Source: Diplonema japonicum (Eukaryota; Euglenozoa; Diplonemea; Diplonemida; Diplonemidae). Taken from it: a stretch of 64,000 nucleotides of DNA. The notes under the pieces are model-generated. The model did no database searches. It saw only the letters and a list, made by a program, of their open reading frames with translations, and was not told the DNA's origin. Position 1 is the stretch's first letter; the number at the start of each line of letters is the position of its first letter. The translations under genes were made by a program, and so were the position numbers. Shown here piece by piece: positions 1-14,400 of the stretch. The stretch spans positions 124,001-188,000 of the forward strand of contig OZ025708.1 in NCBI GenBank assembly GCA_964019335.1. Direction: 5' to 3'.

Positions 1-2422
1 AAAAATCCTTTCACGTTGTAGTACATATTTTTTTCTTTCCCCCTCCCCCGTTCTTCAACAATGAGAAATAAAAAAAAGGGGGGCTGCCTTCCTCCCCCCC
101 CCTTTTTTTTTCCTTCTTCCCTTTGATCCCCTCCCTCCTCAAGAGCTAGCTCGTGTGGGGGGAACAGAAGAAAAATATCAATTAAACGGCGACCAACTTT
201 CTTTCTCCCAGAAATTCTTAGAAGAAATAATAAAAAAAAAAAAAAAAACGGAAAGATAAAAAAAGAATGCCAAAAGGGGGAGGGTATTTTTTTTTTTTTT
301 TAACGATACGTATTCATGTGTGTTTGTAGGTGCAGGCTTACTGTTGGAACCTTGAGGTGGGAAAGGGAGTGTTCAAAAAAAATTTTTTTTTCTGCCAGTG
401 TTCTTGTTCCTTTTGTGTTCTGCTGCAGTTCTCGGCTACGCCTTTGGGAAGTGGGGGGGGAAAAAAAAACTAAAAAAAAAAATAAATAAAAAGAAAAGCA
501 AACCTTCTTTTTTTTTCTTCTTTTTGTTGATCTGCTGTTTAAAGAAGATAAAAGTAGGGCCGGGAAAAAAAAAAATATTTTTTCCCCCTCTTTTTTTTTT
601 TTTTTTTTTTATGTCTTCCTTTTCTTTCATATTCGTGCACATTCAAGTGCACCCCCTGAGAGGGAGTATAAGGGTTTACCCGGTTAAAGAGGAAAAATTA
701 AAATAAGCAAAAAAAAAAAGTGGACTTTAAGTTTATAAACCTAGAGTACTGCAAGGGCGACGGTTTGTAGTGTTCTTTTCTTCTTCTTCTTTTTTTTTCT
801 CTTTTTTTTTTTTTTTTTGCGCTGATGAAGTTTTTTTTTTTTTTTTTTTTTTTGTTTTTATGACAATGGTTCCCAAGGTATTCTATAGATACTAGCGCAC
901 AAAGGAAGAGGGAGGGGGAGGAGAAAAAGAAAAGATTTAAAAAGAAAAAAAGAAGAGAAAAAAAAAGAGGGAGGTGTTGGTTGGTTTAATAACATATATA
1001 TAGAGCAGAATCTTTTTTTTTCCCCACCTTCTTCTTTCTTCAAAAAAAAAATGCTGCCATGCCTTATATGATAACACGCACTATGAATGGGAATAGGGAC
1101 GTGGGTTGGGGCATATACTTTTTTTTTTGTTTTTGTTTGTTAATAGAATAAAAACTTTTCTTGTTGATTTTTTTTTCTTTGTTTTCTTGAACATCGATCC
1201 GGAGAGGGGGGGGGGGGCAATTTTCCCTTCTTTTTTTTTATCATCAAAAAATATAAAGGGTGCTGGGGGGTGGCAGTTTCAAGCCAGAAAAAAGAAAAAA
1301 AAGAAAAAAAAACAGTTTTGCAGGGGGTATTTTTTTCTCCCCCCCCCCCGTTTCTAAATCGCAGAAAGAGATAAAATGGGGCAGAAGGAGTATCTGCTTT
1401 CTGTTCGACAAACAAAAAAAATTGCACCTCTGCACCTCCAGAACCTCCGGAAACCGTGTTGAAGGTGGTGTTTTTCTTCTTTTTTTTTCCTTTTTTTTTC
1501 CTCTTCTATTCTTCTCTTGACTTTTTCTTTTTATTTCTTTCGCACCCCCCCTTGTTTTTTTCTTCTTTTTTTCCCCCCTGCTTCCTTTGCAATTGTAGCC
1601 TTGTTCAAACTACAAAGCTAAAGAACAAAAAAAAAAAGAACAAAAAGAAGAAAAAGGGTGGAGGATACAATAAATAGGGAAAATAAAAAAAAACGATTCT
1701 TTTGGGGAGGGGGAAAAAAATGGAGAGAGTAAAGGGAAAGGCAGTAGGTCCGGGAAGGGGGGGGGGGGATTTGGCAGATTTCTTATTTTTTCCCCCCTAG
1801 AAAAGGATGGGGGGGGGGGGAAAGAAAAGAAAAGAAAAAGAAAGAGAAAAAAAAAAAGACAATTTGGCATATAGAGTGAACGGACACATTATTTAGAGTC
1901 TTCAAATCAACCCTTTTTTTAAATTTCATTGACTTTCGTTGCCAATGTCAACCTCAACAGAAGAAAAAGAGAACCCAAGGAAAGAAAAAGAAGACTTGGA
2001 AGGGGGAGGGGGGGGGGGGGTATTGGTTTGTTTCATAACAAAAAAGTCTTTTTTTTCTCTTCTTTTTTTCCTTTTTTTTTAAAATTCCATTCCCCTCTTT
2101 TCGAGCATTTTTCTTTTTTTTCTTTTGTTCAATTCCTTTTGAATTTTAAAAAAAAAAGGAGAATAATAAATTTAAAAAAAAAGCCGAACCCACCCGACTT
2201 CTTTTTATTTTTCTTCAATTTTTTTTCCTTCTTTTTTTGATTTTGGTGTACTTTTTTTTTTTTCTCGTTCTTCTTTTCGTTCCCCTTCTTGTACAAATAA
2301 AGTAGATGGTTTGTAAAAAAGAACAATAAAAAAAAAAAAAGAGATGAGATAAAGGAGGTTCCTGTCTTGGGACGTCCCCCTTGTCTCTTCTTATCTAAAA
2401 AAAATAAAAAAAACCAGTTCAC
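1..2422. other. gene-free homopolymer-rich stretch
   Basis: This stretch consists of alternating A, T, C and G runs, many 8 to 20 bases long, with short islands of mixed sequence around 300-440, 640-770, 860-920, 1090-1130, 1860-1960 and 2280-2400. The open frames here encode only Lys/Phe/Gly/Pro low-complexity strings, so I call no gene. The last bases before 2423 are the 3' flank of the CAP/EGF gene on the minus strand. No RNA gene or mobile element was recognised. Confidence 0.7.
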
Positions 2423-5400
2423 CTACACCCGAACCTGTTCGGCTGCCTGCATCTCTGAAAGGCCTTCCTCGTGGTCAATACCCGAGACAAAGTCCTGGAA
2501 GGAGATGTCATTAGCCTTCCTCTGCCTCAAAACCATGAAGGCCCCGCCTGCACAAGCACCTACCACACCAAGCGCAATGAGGATGTAGACCCAGATGGGA
2601 AGCCCGGAAGATGAACTGCTTTCCTCAGGGACTGCCTCAGGGCCGTTGGCGGCAGCAAGGTTGAGTGGCGACATTGCAAAGCCATCGCACCCCTTGACGA
2701 CAGGCCCACCCACCTGAGGCTCACCTGATCCGTCGGCACACTTGCAGGTGAAGTCCTTCAGCGACTGTGGGGTCGTGACAGGGTCGGTGCAGGACTGCCC
2801 GTGCTCGCAAGGGTCCTTCTCGCACTCATCCATGTAGTCACACCCCTGTACGGGCTTCCCTACCTCTGTCTTGTTGCTTCCCTTGCATGTGCAGATGAAG
2901 TCGCCCTGCGTGGCCATCCCTGTCGGGTCGCTGCACGACTGCCCGTCGCATGCGGTGCCCCCGCTGCACTCGTCCATCTGTTGTTGTTGTTGTTGTTATT
3001 GGTAAGGCATACCATTGTGCAAGTGGTCGGCTTGCCCACTGTGCTGTGCCCTTCGTACTTGGCCATGCACTCGCAGATGTAGTCGCCCAGCGACGTGCTG
3101 CTGGTGTCGGGGTCCCTGCAGTTCTGGTCCACGCCGCACGCGCCCTTGACCTTGCACTCGTCCTTGACGCCGCAGGTGGCCACGGGAGCACCCTTGTTGG
3201 AGGTCTTGTCCTCGTCACACGTGCAGACAAAGTCGTCAGCCACCGTGAACCCAGTGGTGTCCACGCAGCTCTGGCCGTTACACGGGAAGTTCTCGCACTC
3301 ATCAGTAGGCGGTGCCATGGTGGGGGGGGCGGCAGTGGCCGGTGCTTCCGTCGAGGGCTGTGTGGCTTGGAAAACAAAAACAAAAAAAACATCACATACC
3401 GCAGGGCAGGGGGACACAGGGGCACCGGTGGCGGTGTTCATGTTTGTGGGGCACGTGCACACGAAGTCATCCTTCTTGTTAGCCTTGGGGTTGGGGTCGT
3501 TGCAGCTCTGAGTGGCACCGCAGGGCGCAGGGTCGGCAAGGCACTCGTCCAGGTCGTTGCAGCCAGTCACGGGACCGCCAACGTTCGTCTGACCATTGCT
3601 GCATGTGCACACGAAGTCACCCATGGTGGCCGCACCAGTGGGGTCACTGCAGCTCTGGCCATTGCAAGGGTTGGCCGCACATTCATCAGGGATGGGTGCC
3701 ATGGTGTCGGGTGCCATGGTGTTTGGTGCAACGGTCGCCTGTGTTGCTGCTGTTTGACATGCTATCATACCATAGGGCAGGGGTTCACAGGAGCACCGGT
3801 GTTTGTCTTCAAGTTAACCTGGCACGTGCACACGTAGTCGTCCTTCATATTCGCTTTGGGGTTGGGGTCGTTGCAGTTCTGGTTGACACCGCAGGGCGCA
3901 GGGGCTGCAAGGCACTCGTCCAGGTCGTTGCAGCCAGTCACGGGACCGCCAACGTTGGTCTGACCATTGCTGCATGTGCACACGAAGTCACCCATGGTGG
4001 CCGCACCAGTGGGGTCGCTGCAGCTCTGACCATTGCAAGGGTTGGCAACACACTCATCAGGAAGAGGCGCCATGGTGTCGGGCACCATGGTCTCAGGAGC
4101 GTCGGTGGCAGGTGCGTTCGATGCCTGTGTGGTGTGGTGTGGTGTGGTGTATTGTCATTGCATACCATAGGGCAGGGGGACACAGGGGCACCGGTGGCGG
4201 TGTTCATGTTTGTGGGGCACGTGCACACGAAGTCATCCTTCTTGTTAGCCTTGGGGTTGGGGTCGTTGCAGCTCTGAGTGGCACCGCAGGGCGCAGGGAC
4301 TGCAAGGCACTCGTTCAGGTCGTTGCAGCCAGTCACGGGACCGCCAACGTTCGTCTGACCATTGCTGCATGTGCACACGAAGTCACCCATGGTGGCCGCA
4401 CCAGTGGGGTCGCTGCAGCTCTGGCCGTCGCAAGGGTGGACCGCACATTCATCAGGGATGGGTGCCATGGTGTCGGGTGCCATGGTGTCCGGTGCGTTGG
4501 TGGCAGGAGCATCCGTCGGGGGCTGTTGTTGAAATGAAGCAATACATATTACGCATACCGCAGGGCAGGGGGACGCGGGCGCACCGACAGTTGTCTGGCT
4601 GTTGGTTTTGCACGTGCAGACAAAATCGTTCTTAGTAGTAGCAACAGGAGTAGGGTCCACACAGTCCTGGTTCATGCCGCAGGGGGGGCTGCTGGTCTTG
4701 CACTCATCGAACGACTGGCAGCCAACAACAGGGGCACCAACGTTGGTACTGCCATCCATGGCACACAAGCAAACAAAGTCACCCATGGTGGCCGCACCAG
4801 TGGGGTCGCTGCAGCTCTGACCATTGCAAGGGTTGGCAACACACTCATCAGGAAGAGGCGCCATGGTGTCGGGCACCATGGTCTCAGGAGCGTCGGTGGC
4901 AGGTGCGTCAGTGGCCGGCTGATTAAGTAGTTAATTGTTAAGACAAAGCATACCGCAGGGCAGGGGGACACAGGGGCAGCAGTGGCGGTGTTCATGTTTG
5001 TGGTGCACGTGCAGATGAAATCACCAGTCTGGCTCTTCTTGGGGTTGGGGTCGTTGCAGTTCTGGTTCTTACCGCAGGGCGCAGGGTCGGCAAGGCACTC
5101 GTCCAGGTCGTTGCAGCCAGTCACGGGACCGCCAACGTTGGTCTGTCCATTTGCGCATGTGCACACGAAGTCACCCATGGTGGCCGCACCAGTGGGGTCG
5201 CTGCAGCTCTGACCGTCGCAAGGGTCAGTAGCACACTCATCGGCTGGAGCAGGAGTGTCGGGTGCCATGGTGTTAGGGGCATCCGTGGCAGGAGCATCAG
5301 TAGCAGGAGCATCAGTGGTCGGCTGTGTAATTGTTTTACTTTTTCATTTCAGCATACCGCAGGGCAGCCAGTGACGGGCGCACCGACAGTTGTCTGGCTG

Positions 5401-8400
5401 TTGGTTTTGCACGTGCAGACAAAATCGTTCTTAGTAGTAGCAACAGGAGTAGGGTCCACACAGTCCTGGTTCATGCCGCAGGGGGGGCTGCTGGTCTTGC
5501 ACTCATCGAACGACTGGCAGCCAGCGACGGGCGCACCAACGTGGGTACTGCCATCCAAAGCACACAAGCAAACAAAGTCACCCATGGTGGCCGCACCAGT
5601 GGGGTCGCTGCAGCTCTGACCATTGCAAGGGTTGACGGCGCATTCGTCAGCAGGCGCAGGGGTGTCAGGCACCATGGTATCGGGAGCGCTCGTCTTTTTA
5701 TTTTATTTTTATTTTGCTACAACATTACATACCTCAGGAACACAAGTAGCAGCACCACCAACCTTGCTGCCTGTAATCTTTTCGCCGTTAGGACCATCCT
5801 TGCACGTGCACACGAAGTCCATGGTTGATCCAGGGGTTGTGTCACCGTCCAGACAAGTCTGTGTGAGCACAGGACATGGGCCGGAATTGCCAGCCGTAGG
5901 CTTGCATTCATCGTACACACATGTGGTAGGACCACCCACTGTCATCCCTTCACCAACACTGCAGGTGCACACAAAGTCACCAGCGTTGTTGACATCAGGG
6001 TCGCTGCACACTTGGTACTGACCGCACGGGCTGCTCATGCACTCACCAGTTGTGTCACACTCGGCAGGCCCACCGACCTTCGAGACACCGTTCGGGCACG
6101 TGCACACGAAGTCGTTCAGGCTATCAGCCGAGGGGTTGGGGTCGTTGCAGGTTTCTACAACTTCCGGGTGTCCCGCCCAGTCGCAAGGGTTGCCTATATT
6201 GCCGACTTTGCATTCGTCGCACACTGCAACAGGTGCACCTGTGTTGTGCTCTAACCCGAAGGGGCAGCTGCACTCAAAATCACCAGTCACGAGAAGCTCT
6301 GTGTCCTTGCATAGTTGCCCAGGGCCGCAGGGGTTCGCCGTGCACTCATCCGTACCGCAGTTAGGCACTGCCTGCCCCGTGGCTGCAATCATGGTAGTGG
6401 TGCAAGTGCAAGTGAAGTCCTTCTTCGAACCCGCTTCGGTGTTAGGATCGTTGCAAACCTGGTCCGTGCCACAGGGCATGGCATCGCATTCATTCTTTTG
6501 ACATCTTGCAGGGCCATCAACCTGGACAATGGTCATGTCATTGTCACAAGTGCAGGTGAAGTCGTGCTGGCTAGTCTTTGCCTTGTTGGGGTCGTTGCAG
6601 GTCTGGTCCATGCCACAGGGAGCAGGCGTGGCGGCACACTCGTCGACCTCACAAGTAGCAGCAGTACCAGTGGACACAACACCGTTGGTGCAAGTGCAGG
6701 TGTAGTCACCAAGGTTCATAAGGCCAGTGTTGGGGTCATTGCAAGTCTGACCAGTGCCACAAGGCATAGTATCACATTCGTCCTTCTCGCACCTTGCGGG
6801 GCCATCGATCACAACAATGCTTGTGTCCGCATCACAAGTGCAGGTGAAGTCGTGTTGGCTGCTCTTCGCCGGGTTAGGGTCATTGCAGGTCTGGCCCATG
6901 CCGCAGGGAGAGGGCGTAGCGGCACATTCATCGATCTCACAAGTAGCAGCAGTACCAGTGGCAACAACACCGTTGGTGCAAGTGCAGGTGAAGTCACCAA
7001 GGCTCCCAAAACCAGTGTCAGGGTCATTGCAAGTCTGACCAGTGCCACAAGGAGCAGGTGTCGCAGCACACTCATCCTTGGTGCAAGTGGCAGGACCATC
7101 GATTTTCATAATTGTCATGTCATTGTCACAAGTGCAGGTGAAGTCGTGCTGGCTGGTCTTCGCCATGTTAGGGTCATTGCAGGTCTGGCCAGCGCCACAG
7201 GGAGCGGGCATGGCGGCACACTCGTCGATCTCACAAGTGGCAGTGGTACCAGTGGACACAACACCGTTGGTGCAAGTGCAGGTGAAGTCACCAAGGCTCC
7301 CAAGACCAGTGTCAGGGTCATTGCAAGTCTGACCAGTGCCACAAGGAGCAGGTGTCGCAGCACACTCATCCTTGATGCAAGTGGCAGGACCATCGATCTG
7401 GACAATGCTTGTGTCAGAATCACAAGTGCAGGTGAAGTCGTGCTGGCTGGTCTTTGCCATGTTAGGGTCATTGCAGGTCTGGCCAGTGCCACAGGGAGCG
7501 GGCATGGCGGCACACTCGTCGATCTCACAGGTAGCGGCCGTACCAGTGGACACAACACCGTTGGTGCAAGTGCAGGTGAAGTCAAGAACAGAAGCCAAGG
7601 TTTGGACAGGATCATTGCAGACCTGGCCAGTGCCACAAGGCATCGAATCGCATTCGTTCTTAGAGCATGTAGCAGGTGATCCTGTGCTCTTGATGGTCAT
7701 GTCGGCCATGCACGTGCAGACATAGTCCTTCTGCGAAGCAAACGAAGGGTTAGGGTCACTGCATGTCTGGTCCATGTAGCAGGGAGCGGGCATGGCGGCA
7801 CACTCGTCGATCTCACAAGTGGCAGCGGTACCAGTAGTAACAACACCGTTGGTGCAAGTGCAGGTGAAGTCACCAAGGTTCATGAGACCGGTGTTGGGGT
7901 CATTGCAAGTCTGACCAGTGCCACAAGGAGCAGGTGTCGCAGCACACTCATCCTTGGTGCAAGTGGCAGGGCCATCAATCCGGACAATGGTCATGTCATT
8001 GTCACAAGTGCAGGTGAAGTCGTGCTGGCTGGTCTTCGCCATGTCAGGGTCATTGCAGGTCTGGCCAGCGCCACAGGGAGCAGGTGTGGCGGCACACTCG
8101 TCGATCTCACAGGTAGCGGCGGTACCAGTGGACACAACACCGTTGGTGCAAGTGCAGGTGAAGTCACCAAGGCTCCCAAGACCAGTGTCAGGGTCATTGC
8201 AAGTCTGACCAGTGCCACAAGGAGCAGGTGTCGCAGCACACTCATCCTTGATGCAAGTGGCAGGACCATCGATCTGGACAATGCTTGTGTCAGAATCACA
8301 AGTGCAGGTGAAGTCGTGCTGACTGGTCTTCGCCATGTTAGGGTCATTGCAGGTCTGGCCAGTGCCACAGGGAGCGGGCATGGCGGCACACTCGTCGATC

Positions 8401-11400
8401 TCACAGGTAGCGGCCGTACCAGTGGACACAACACCGTTGGTGCAAGTGCAGGTGAAGTCAAGAACAGAAGCCAAGGTTTGGACAGGATCATTGCAGACCT
8501 GGCCAGTGCCACAAGGCATCGAATCGCATTCGTTCTTAGAGCATGTAGCAGGTGATCCTGTGCTCTTGATGGTCATGTCGGACATGCACGTGCAGACATA
8601 GTCCTTCTGCGAAGCAAACGAAGGGTTAGGGTCACTGCATGTCTGATCCATGTAGCAGGGAGCGGGCATGGCGGCACACTCGTCAATTTCACAAGTGGCA
8701 GCGGTACCAGTAGTAACAACACCGTTGGTGCAAGTGCAGGTGAAGTCACCAAGGTTCATGAGACCGGTGTTGGGGTCATTGCAAGTCTGACCAGTGCCAC
8801 AAGGAGCAGGTGTCGCAGCACACTCATCCTTGGTGCAAGTGGCAGGACCATCAGTCTGGACAATGGTCATGTCATTGTCACAAGTGCAGGTGAAGTCGTG
8901 CTGACTGTTCTTCGCCGGGTTGGGGTCATTGCATGTCTGGCCAGTGCCACAGGGAGCAGGTGTGGCGGCACACTCGTCGATCTCACAGGTAGCGGCGGTA
9001 CCAGTGGACACAACACCGTTGGTGCAAGTGCAGGTGAAGTCACCGGCTGAAGAAGGAGCAGGGTTGGGATCATTGCAAGTCTGACCAGTGCCACAGGGGG
9101 CTGTGGTGCACTCATCCTTGGTGCAAGTGGCAGGACCATCAGTCTGGACAATGGTCATGTCATTATCACAAGTGCAGGTGAAGTCGTGCTGGCTGTTCTT
9201 CGCCGGGTTGGGGTCATTGCAGGTCTGGCCAGCGCCACAGGGAGCGGGCATGGCGGCACACTCGTCGATCTCACAGGTAGCGGCGGTACCAGTGGACACA
9301 ACACCGTTGGTGCAAGTGCAGGTGAAGTCACCGGCTGATGAAGGAGAAGGGTTCGGATCATTGCAGACTTGACCAGTGCCACAAGGAGCAGGCATTGCAG
9401 CACACTCATCCTTGGTGCAAGTGGCAGGGCCATCAATCCGGACAATGGTCATGTCATTGTCACAAGTACAGGTGAAGTCGTGTTGGCTGTTCTTCGCCGG
9501 GTTGGGGTCATTGCATGTCTGGCCAGTGCCACAGGGAGCAGGTGTGGCGGCACACTCGTCGATCTCACAAGTGGCGGCGGTACCAGTGGCAACGACACCG
9601 TTGGTGCAAGTGCAGGTGAAGTCACCAGTGGAAGTGGTAGCGGTGGCGGGGTCGTTGCAGGTCTGACCAGTGCCACAGGGCATCGCATTGCACTCGTCCA
9701 GCAAGCACGTCGCCGCACTACCTGTCATCATCCCTGACTTGGGAGCCGTGCAGGTGCACACGAAGTCGTTCATCACTGCCACTGAGGTGTCGGGGTCGTT
9801 GCAGGTCTGCCCCGCCCCGCATGGACTGGCGTCGCATTCGTCCGTGGTGCAGGTGGCTGCCATCCCAGTTGCAGAGCCCGTCCCTGTCGTGCAGGAGCAG
9901 ATGAAGTCGTTCGCCGGTGCCGATGCTTGGTCGGGGTCCACGCAGCTCTGACCCGTCGCACACGGGTTCGGCATGCACTCGTCGTTCGAACCCATGCTGC
10001 ACATGGCAGGGCCGCCCACGTTGGTCGTCGCCATGTTCGGTGCGGGGCACGTGCACACGAAGTCCCCAGTTTTCGCAGCCGAGGTTTGCGGGTCGTTGCA
10101 GGTCTGCGTCATACCGCACGGTGTCGTGCTGCACTCGTCGTTCACGCAAATGGCAGGACCGTCAGTCTTCACAATGGTCATGTCGTTGTCACAAGTGCAA
10201 GTGAAATCGTGAAGCATGTTTGCTGCTGGGTTAGGGTCATTGCAAGTCTGACCAGTACCACAGGGAGCGGGCGTGGCAGTGCACTCGTCGTTGTCACAAG
10301 TAGCAGCACCACCAGTTGTAACAACACCGTTGGTACAGGTGCAAGTGTAGTCACCAGTAGATGAAGGAGAAGTGTTGGGGTCATTGCAGGTCTGACCAGT
10401 GCCACAGGGGGTGGTGGTGCACTCATCCTTGGTGCAGGTGGCAGGACCATCAATCTTCACAATTGTCATGTCACTGTCACAAGTGCAAGTGAAGTCATGA
10501 AGCATGTTTGCTGCTGGGTTAGGGTCGTTGCAGGTCTGACCAGTACCACAGGGAGCAGGTGTGGCAGTGCACTCGTCATTATCGCAGGTGGCGGAACCAC
10601 CAGTTGTCACAACACCGTTGGCACAGGTGCAAGTGTAGTCACCAGTGGATGAAGGAGAAGTGTTGGGGTCATTGCAGGTCTGACCAGTGCCACAGGGGGT
10701 GGTGGTGCACTCATCCTTGGTGCAGGTGGCAGGACCGTCAATCTTCACAATGGTCATGTCATTGTCACAGGTGCAAGTGAAGTCATGAAGCATGTTTGCT
10801 GCTGGGTTAGGGTCATTGCAAGTCTGACCAGTACCACAGGGAGCGGGCGTGGCAGTGCACTCGTCGTTGTCACAAGTAGCAGCACCACCAGTTGTCACAA
10901 CACCGTTGGTACAGGTGCAAGTGTAGTCACCAGTGGATGAAGGAGAAGTGTTGGGGTCATTGCAAGTCTGACCAGTGCCACAGGGGGTGGTGGTGCACTC
11001 ATCCTTGGTGCAGGTGGCAGGACCGTCAACCTTCACAATGGTCATGTCGCTGTCACAGGTGCAAGTGAAGTCATGAAGCATGTTTGCTGCTGGGTTAGGG
11101 TCGTTGCAAGTCTGACCAGTACCACAGGGAGCAGGTGTGGCAGTGCACTCGTCGTTGTCACAAGTAGCAGCACCACCAGTTGTAACAACACCGTTGGTAC
11201 AGGTGCAGGTGTAGTCACCAGTGGATGAAGGAGAAGTGTTGGGGTCACTACAGGTCTGACCGGTGCCACAAGGCATGGCGTCACACTCATCAGAACTGCA
11301 AGTGGCAGGACCGTCAACCTTTACGATAGACATATCACTGTCACAAGTACAGGTGAAGTCATGAAGCATGTTTGCCGCCGTGTTGGGGTCGTTGCAAGTT

Positions 11401-14400
11401 TGGCCAGTACCACAGGGGGCGGGCGTGGCAGTGCACTCGTCATTGGTGCAGGTGGCGGAACCACCAGTTGTCACAACACCGTTGGTACAGGTGCAAGTGT
11501 AGTCACCAGTGGATGAAGGCGAAGTGTTGGGGTCATTGCAAGTCTGACCAGTGCCACAGGGGGTGGTGGTGCACTCATCCTTGGTGCAGGTGGCAGGACC
11601 ATCAGTCTTCACAATGGTCATGTCACTGTCACAGGTGCAAGTGAAGTCATGAAGCATGTTTGCTGCTGGGTTAGGGTCGTTGCAAGTCTGACCAGTACCA
11701 CAGGGAGCAGGTGTGGCAGTGCACTCGTCATTGGTGCAGGTAGCGGAACCACCAGTTGTCACAACACCGTTGGTGCAAGTGCAGGTGTAGTCACCAGTGG
11801 ATGAAGGTGAGTTGTTGGGGTCATTGCAGGTCTGACCGGTACCGCAGGGGGTGGTGGTGCACTCATCCTTGGTGCAGGTGGCAGGACCATCAGTCTTCAC
11901 AATGGTCATGTCATTGTCACAGGTGCAAGTGAAGTCGTGAAGCACATTTGCTGCTGGGTTAGGGTCATTGCAAGTCTGACCAGTACCACAGGGAGCAGGT
12001 GTGGCAGTGCACTCGTCGTCGTCACAAGTAGCAGCACCACCAGTTGTAACAACACCGTTGGTACAGGTGCAGCTGTAGTCACCAGTGGATGAAGGAGAAG
12101 TGTTGGGGTCACTACAGGTCTGACCGGTGCCACAAGGCATGGCGTCACACTCATCAGAACTGCAAGTGGCAGGACCGTCAACCTTTACGATAGACATATC
12201 ACTGTCACAAGTGCAAGTGAAGTCATGAAGCATGTTTGCCGCCGTGTTAGGGTCATTGCAAGTCTGACCAGTACCACAGGGAGCGGGCGTGGCAGTGCAC
12301 TCGTCGTCGTCACAAGTAGCAGCACCACCAGTTGTCACAACACCGTTGGCACAGGTGCAAGTGTAGTCACCAGTGGATGAAGGAGAAGTGTTGGGGTCAT
12401 TGCAAGTCTGACCAGTGCCACAGGGGGTGGTGGTGCACTCATCCTTGGTGCAGGTGGCAGGACCGTCAACCTTCACAATGGTCATGTCGCTGTCACAAGT
12501 ACAGGTGAAGTCATGAAGCATGTTTGCTGCTGGGTTAGGGTCATTGCAAGTCTGACCAGTACCACAGGGTGCAGGTGTGGCAGTGCACTCGTCGTTGTCA
12601 CAAGTAGCAGCACCACCAGTTGTCACAACACCGTTGGTACAGGTGCAAGTGTAGTCACCGGTAGATGAAGGAGAAGTGTTGGGGTCGTTGCAGGTCTGAC
12701 CAGTACCACAGGGGGTGGTGGTGCACTCATCCTTGGTGCAGGTGGCAGGACCATCAACCTTCACAACACTCATGTCACTGTCACAAGTACAGGTGAAGTC
12801 ATGAAGCACATTTGCTGCTGGGTTAGGGTCATTGCAAGTCTGACCAGCACCACAGGGGGCGGGCGTGGCAGTGCACTCGTCATTGGTGCAGGTGGCGGAA
12901 CCACCAGTTGTCACAACACCGTTGGTACAGGTGCAAGTGTAGTCACCAGTGGATGAAGGAGAAGTGTTGGGGTCATTGCAAGTCTGACCAGTGCCACAGG
13001 GGGTGGTGGTGCACTCATCCTTGGTGCAGGTGGCAGGACCGTCAACCTTCACAACACTCATGTCATTGTCACAAGTGCAAGTGAAGTCGTGAAGCACGCT
13101 TGCCGCCGTGTTGGGGTCGTTGCAAGTTTGGCCAGTACCACAGGGAGCGGGCGTGGCAGTGCACTCGTCATTGGTGCAGGTAGCTGGACCACCAGTTGTC
13201 ACAACACCGTTGGTACAGGTGCAAGTGTAGTCACTTGTAGATGAAGGCGAAGTGTTGGGGTCGTTGCAGGTCTGACCAGTACCACAGGGGGTGGTGGTGC
13301 ACTCATCCTTGGTGCAGGTGGCAGGACCATCAATCTTCACAATTGTCATGTCACTGTCACAAGTGCAGGTGAAGTCGTGGGACACGCTCGCCTTGGTGTC
13401 AGGGTCATTGCAGGTCTGTCCGGTGCCGCAGGGGGCAGGTGTGGCGGCGCACTCATCGATGACACAGGTGGGCTGTGCACCGGTGGCCGTGGTGGCGGAG
13501 TCGGCAGTGCAAGTGCACACGTAATTGTTAGGGGCGGTCTGGTCAGCGTCGTTGCACGACTGGTCACTGCCACAGGGGGCAGGTGTGGCCGCGCACTCAT
13601 CGGTCATCGAGGGGCCACTCGTGCAGCCGGTGGCCGCTGTGTTGGGGCTCAGCACGTTTTGTGCATACTCCTTCCCTGCTCCCATGTACCCGAAGTTCCC
13701 AGCTGAGAAGTAATTGCACATCAGATACACGTTGGTGAGACCACCTGATGCCACATGGCACAGAGAACAGCCGATCTTGGTACTGTCCTTCCACACAACT
13801 TGTGTCATGTGGCCTGTGGTGCCGGTGTTGGTGGCAGTACCGTAGTTCCAGCAGCCTTCCTCCTCGCAGAACCAAGCCTGGGTGCCGTCGGCAGGATCGT
13901 AATCGTGGAGCTCCTTGTTTCCGCCAACCATTGCGATGTTCTCACCGTAGCGCTCACCGTTGTTGTCGGGGGGGTTGTTGTGGGTGAGTGACTTCGTGCT
14001 GCAGGTGGTGGTGAAGCCGGTGCTGCTGATGGTGTACGCAGCGATGTTGTCATCGTAGGTGAGGGGACAGGCACCGTGCTTGGCACGGTATTCATTGTGC
14101 TTGGCGAGAACGCTGTCTTTTTGAGCGGGGGAAAGTTGGGAGTAGCAGGCGGTGCTGGTCTTCCCTGTGCAGGAACCGGTAATGGGAGGTGATTGTGTTT
14201 CCTTTGGATCGTAGGTACCAGGGGCGCAAGTGCATGCTGTGCACCCACCCATCCCTACCAGCTGAGGGCAGTCGTAGTTCGAAAGCAGGTCAGCGCAGTT
14301 GTATCCACTGAACATGTCAGTGCAGCCAGCACCTGCCTGAGGACAATACGCAAGGCTTGAAGTGCAGGCACCTAGTGTGCCTGCCTTTCGTGCACCATCA

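Noticed and set aside
398-706. Plus-strand frame of 102 codons near the left end
   Set aside because: Mostly Phe, Lys and Gly from T, A and G runs; no plausible protein.
2950-3837. Plus-strand open frame of 295 codons
   Set aside because: Antisense to EGF exons and crosses the well-supported introns; composition is that of a complement shadow.
6315-7679. Plus-strand open frame of 454 codons
   Set aside because: It is antisense to the EGF modules. The repeat keeps this frame open because the unit length is a multiple of three, and its product is a periodic shadow with no domain.
6480-13440. Regularly spaced repeats as a possible CRISPR array
   Set aside because: The repeats are coding, the spacing is that of protein modules, and the spacers are themselves repeated; the window is eukaryotic.
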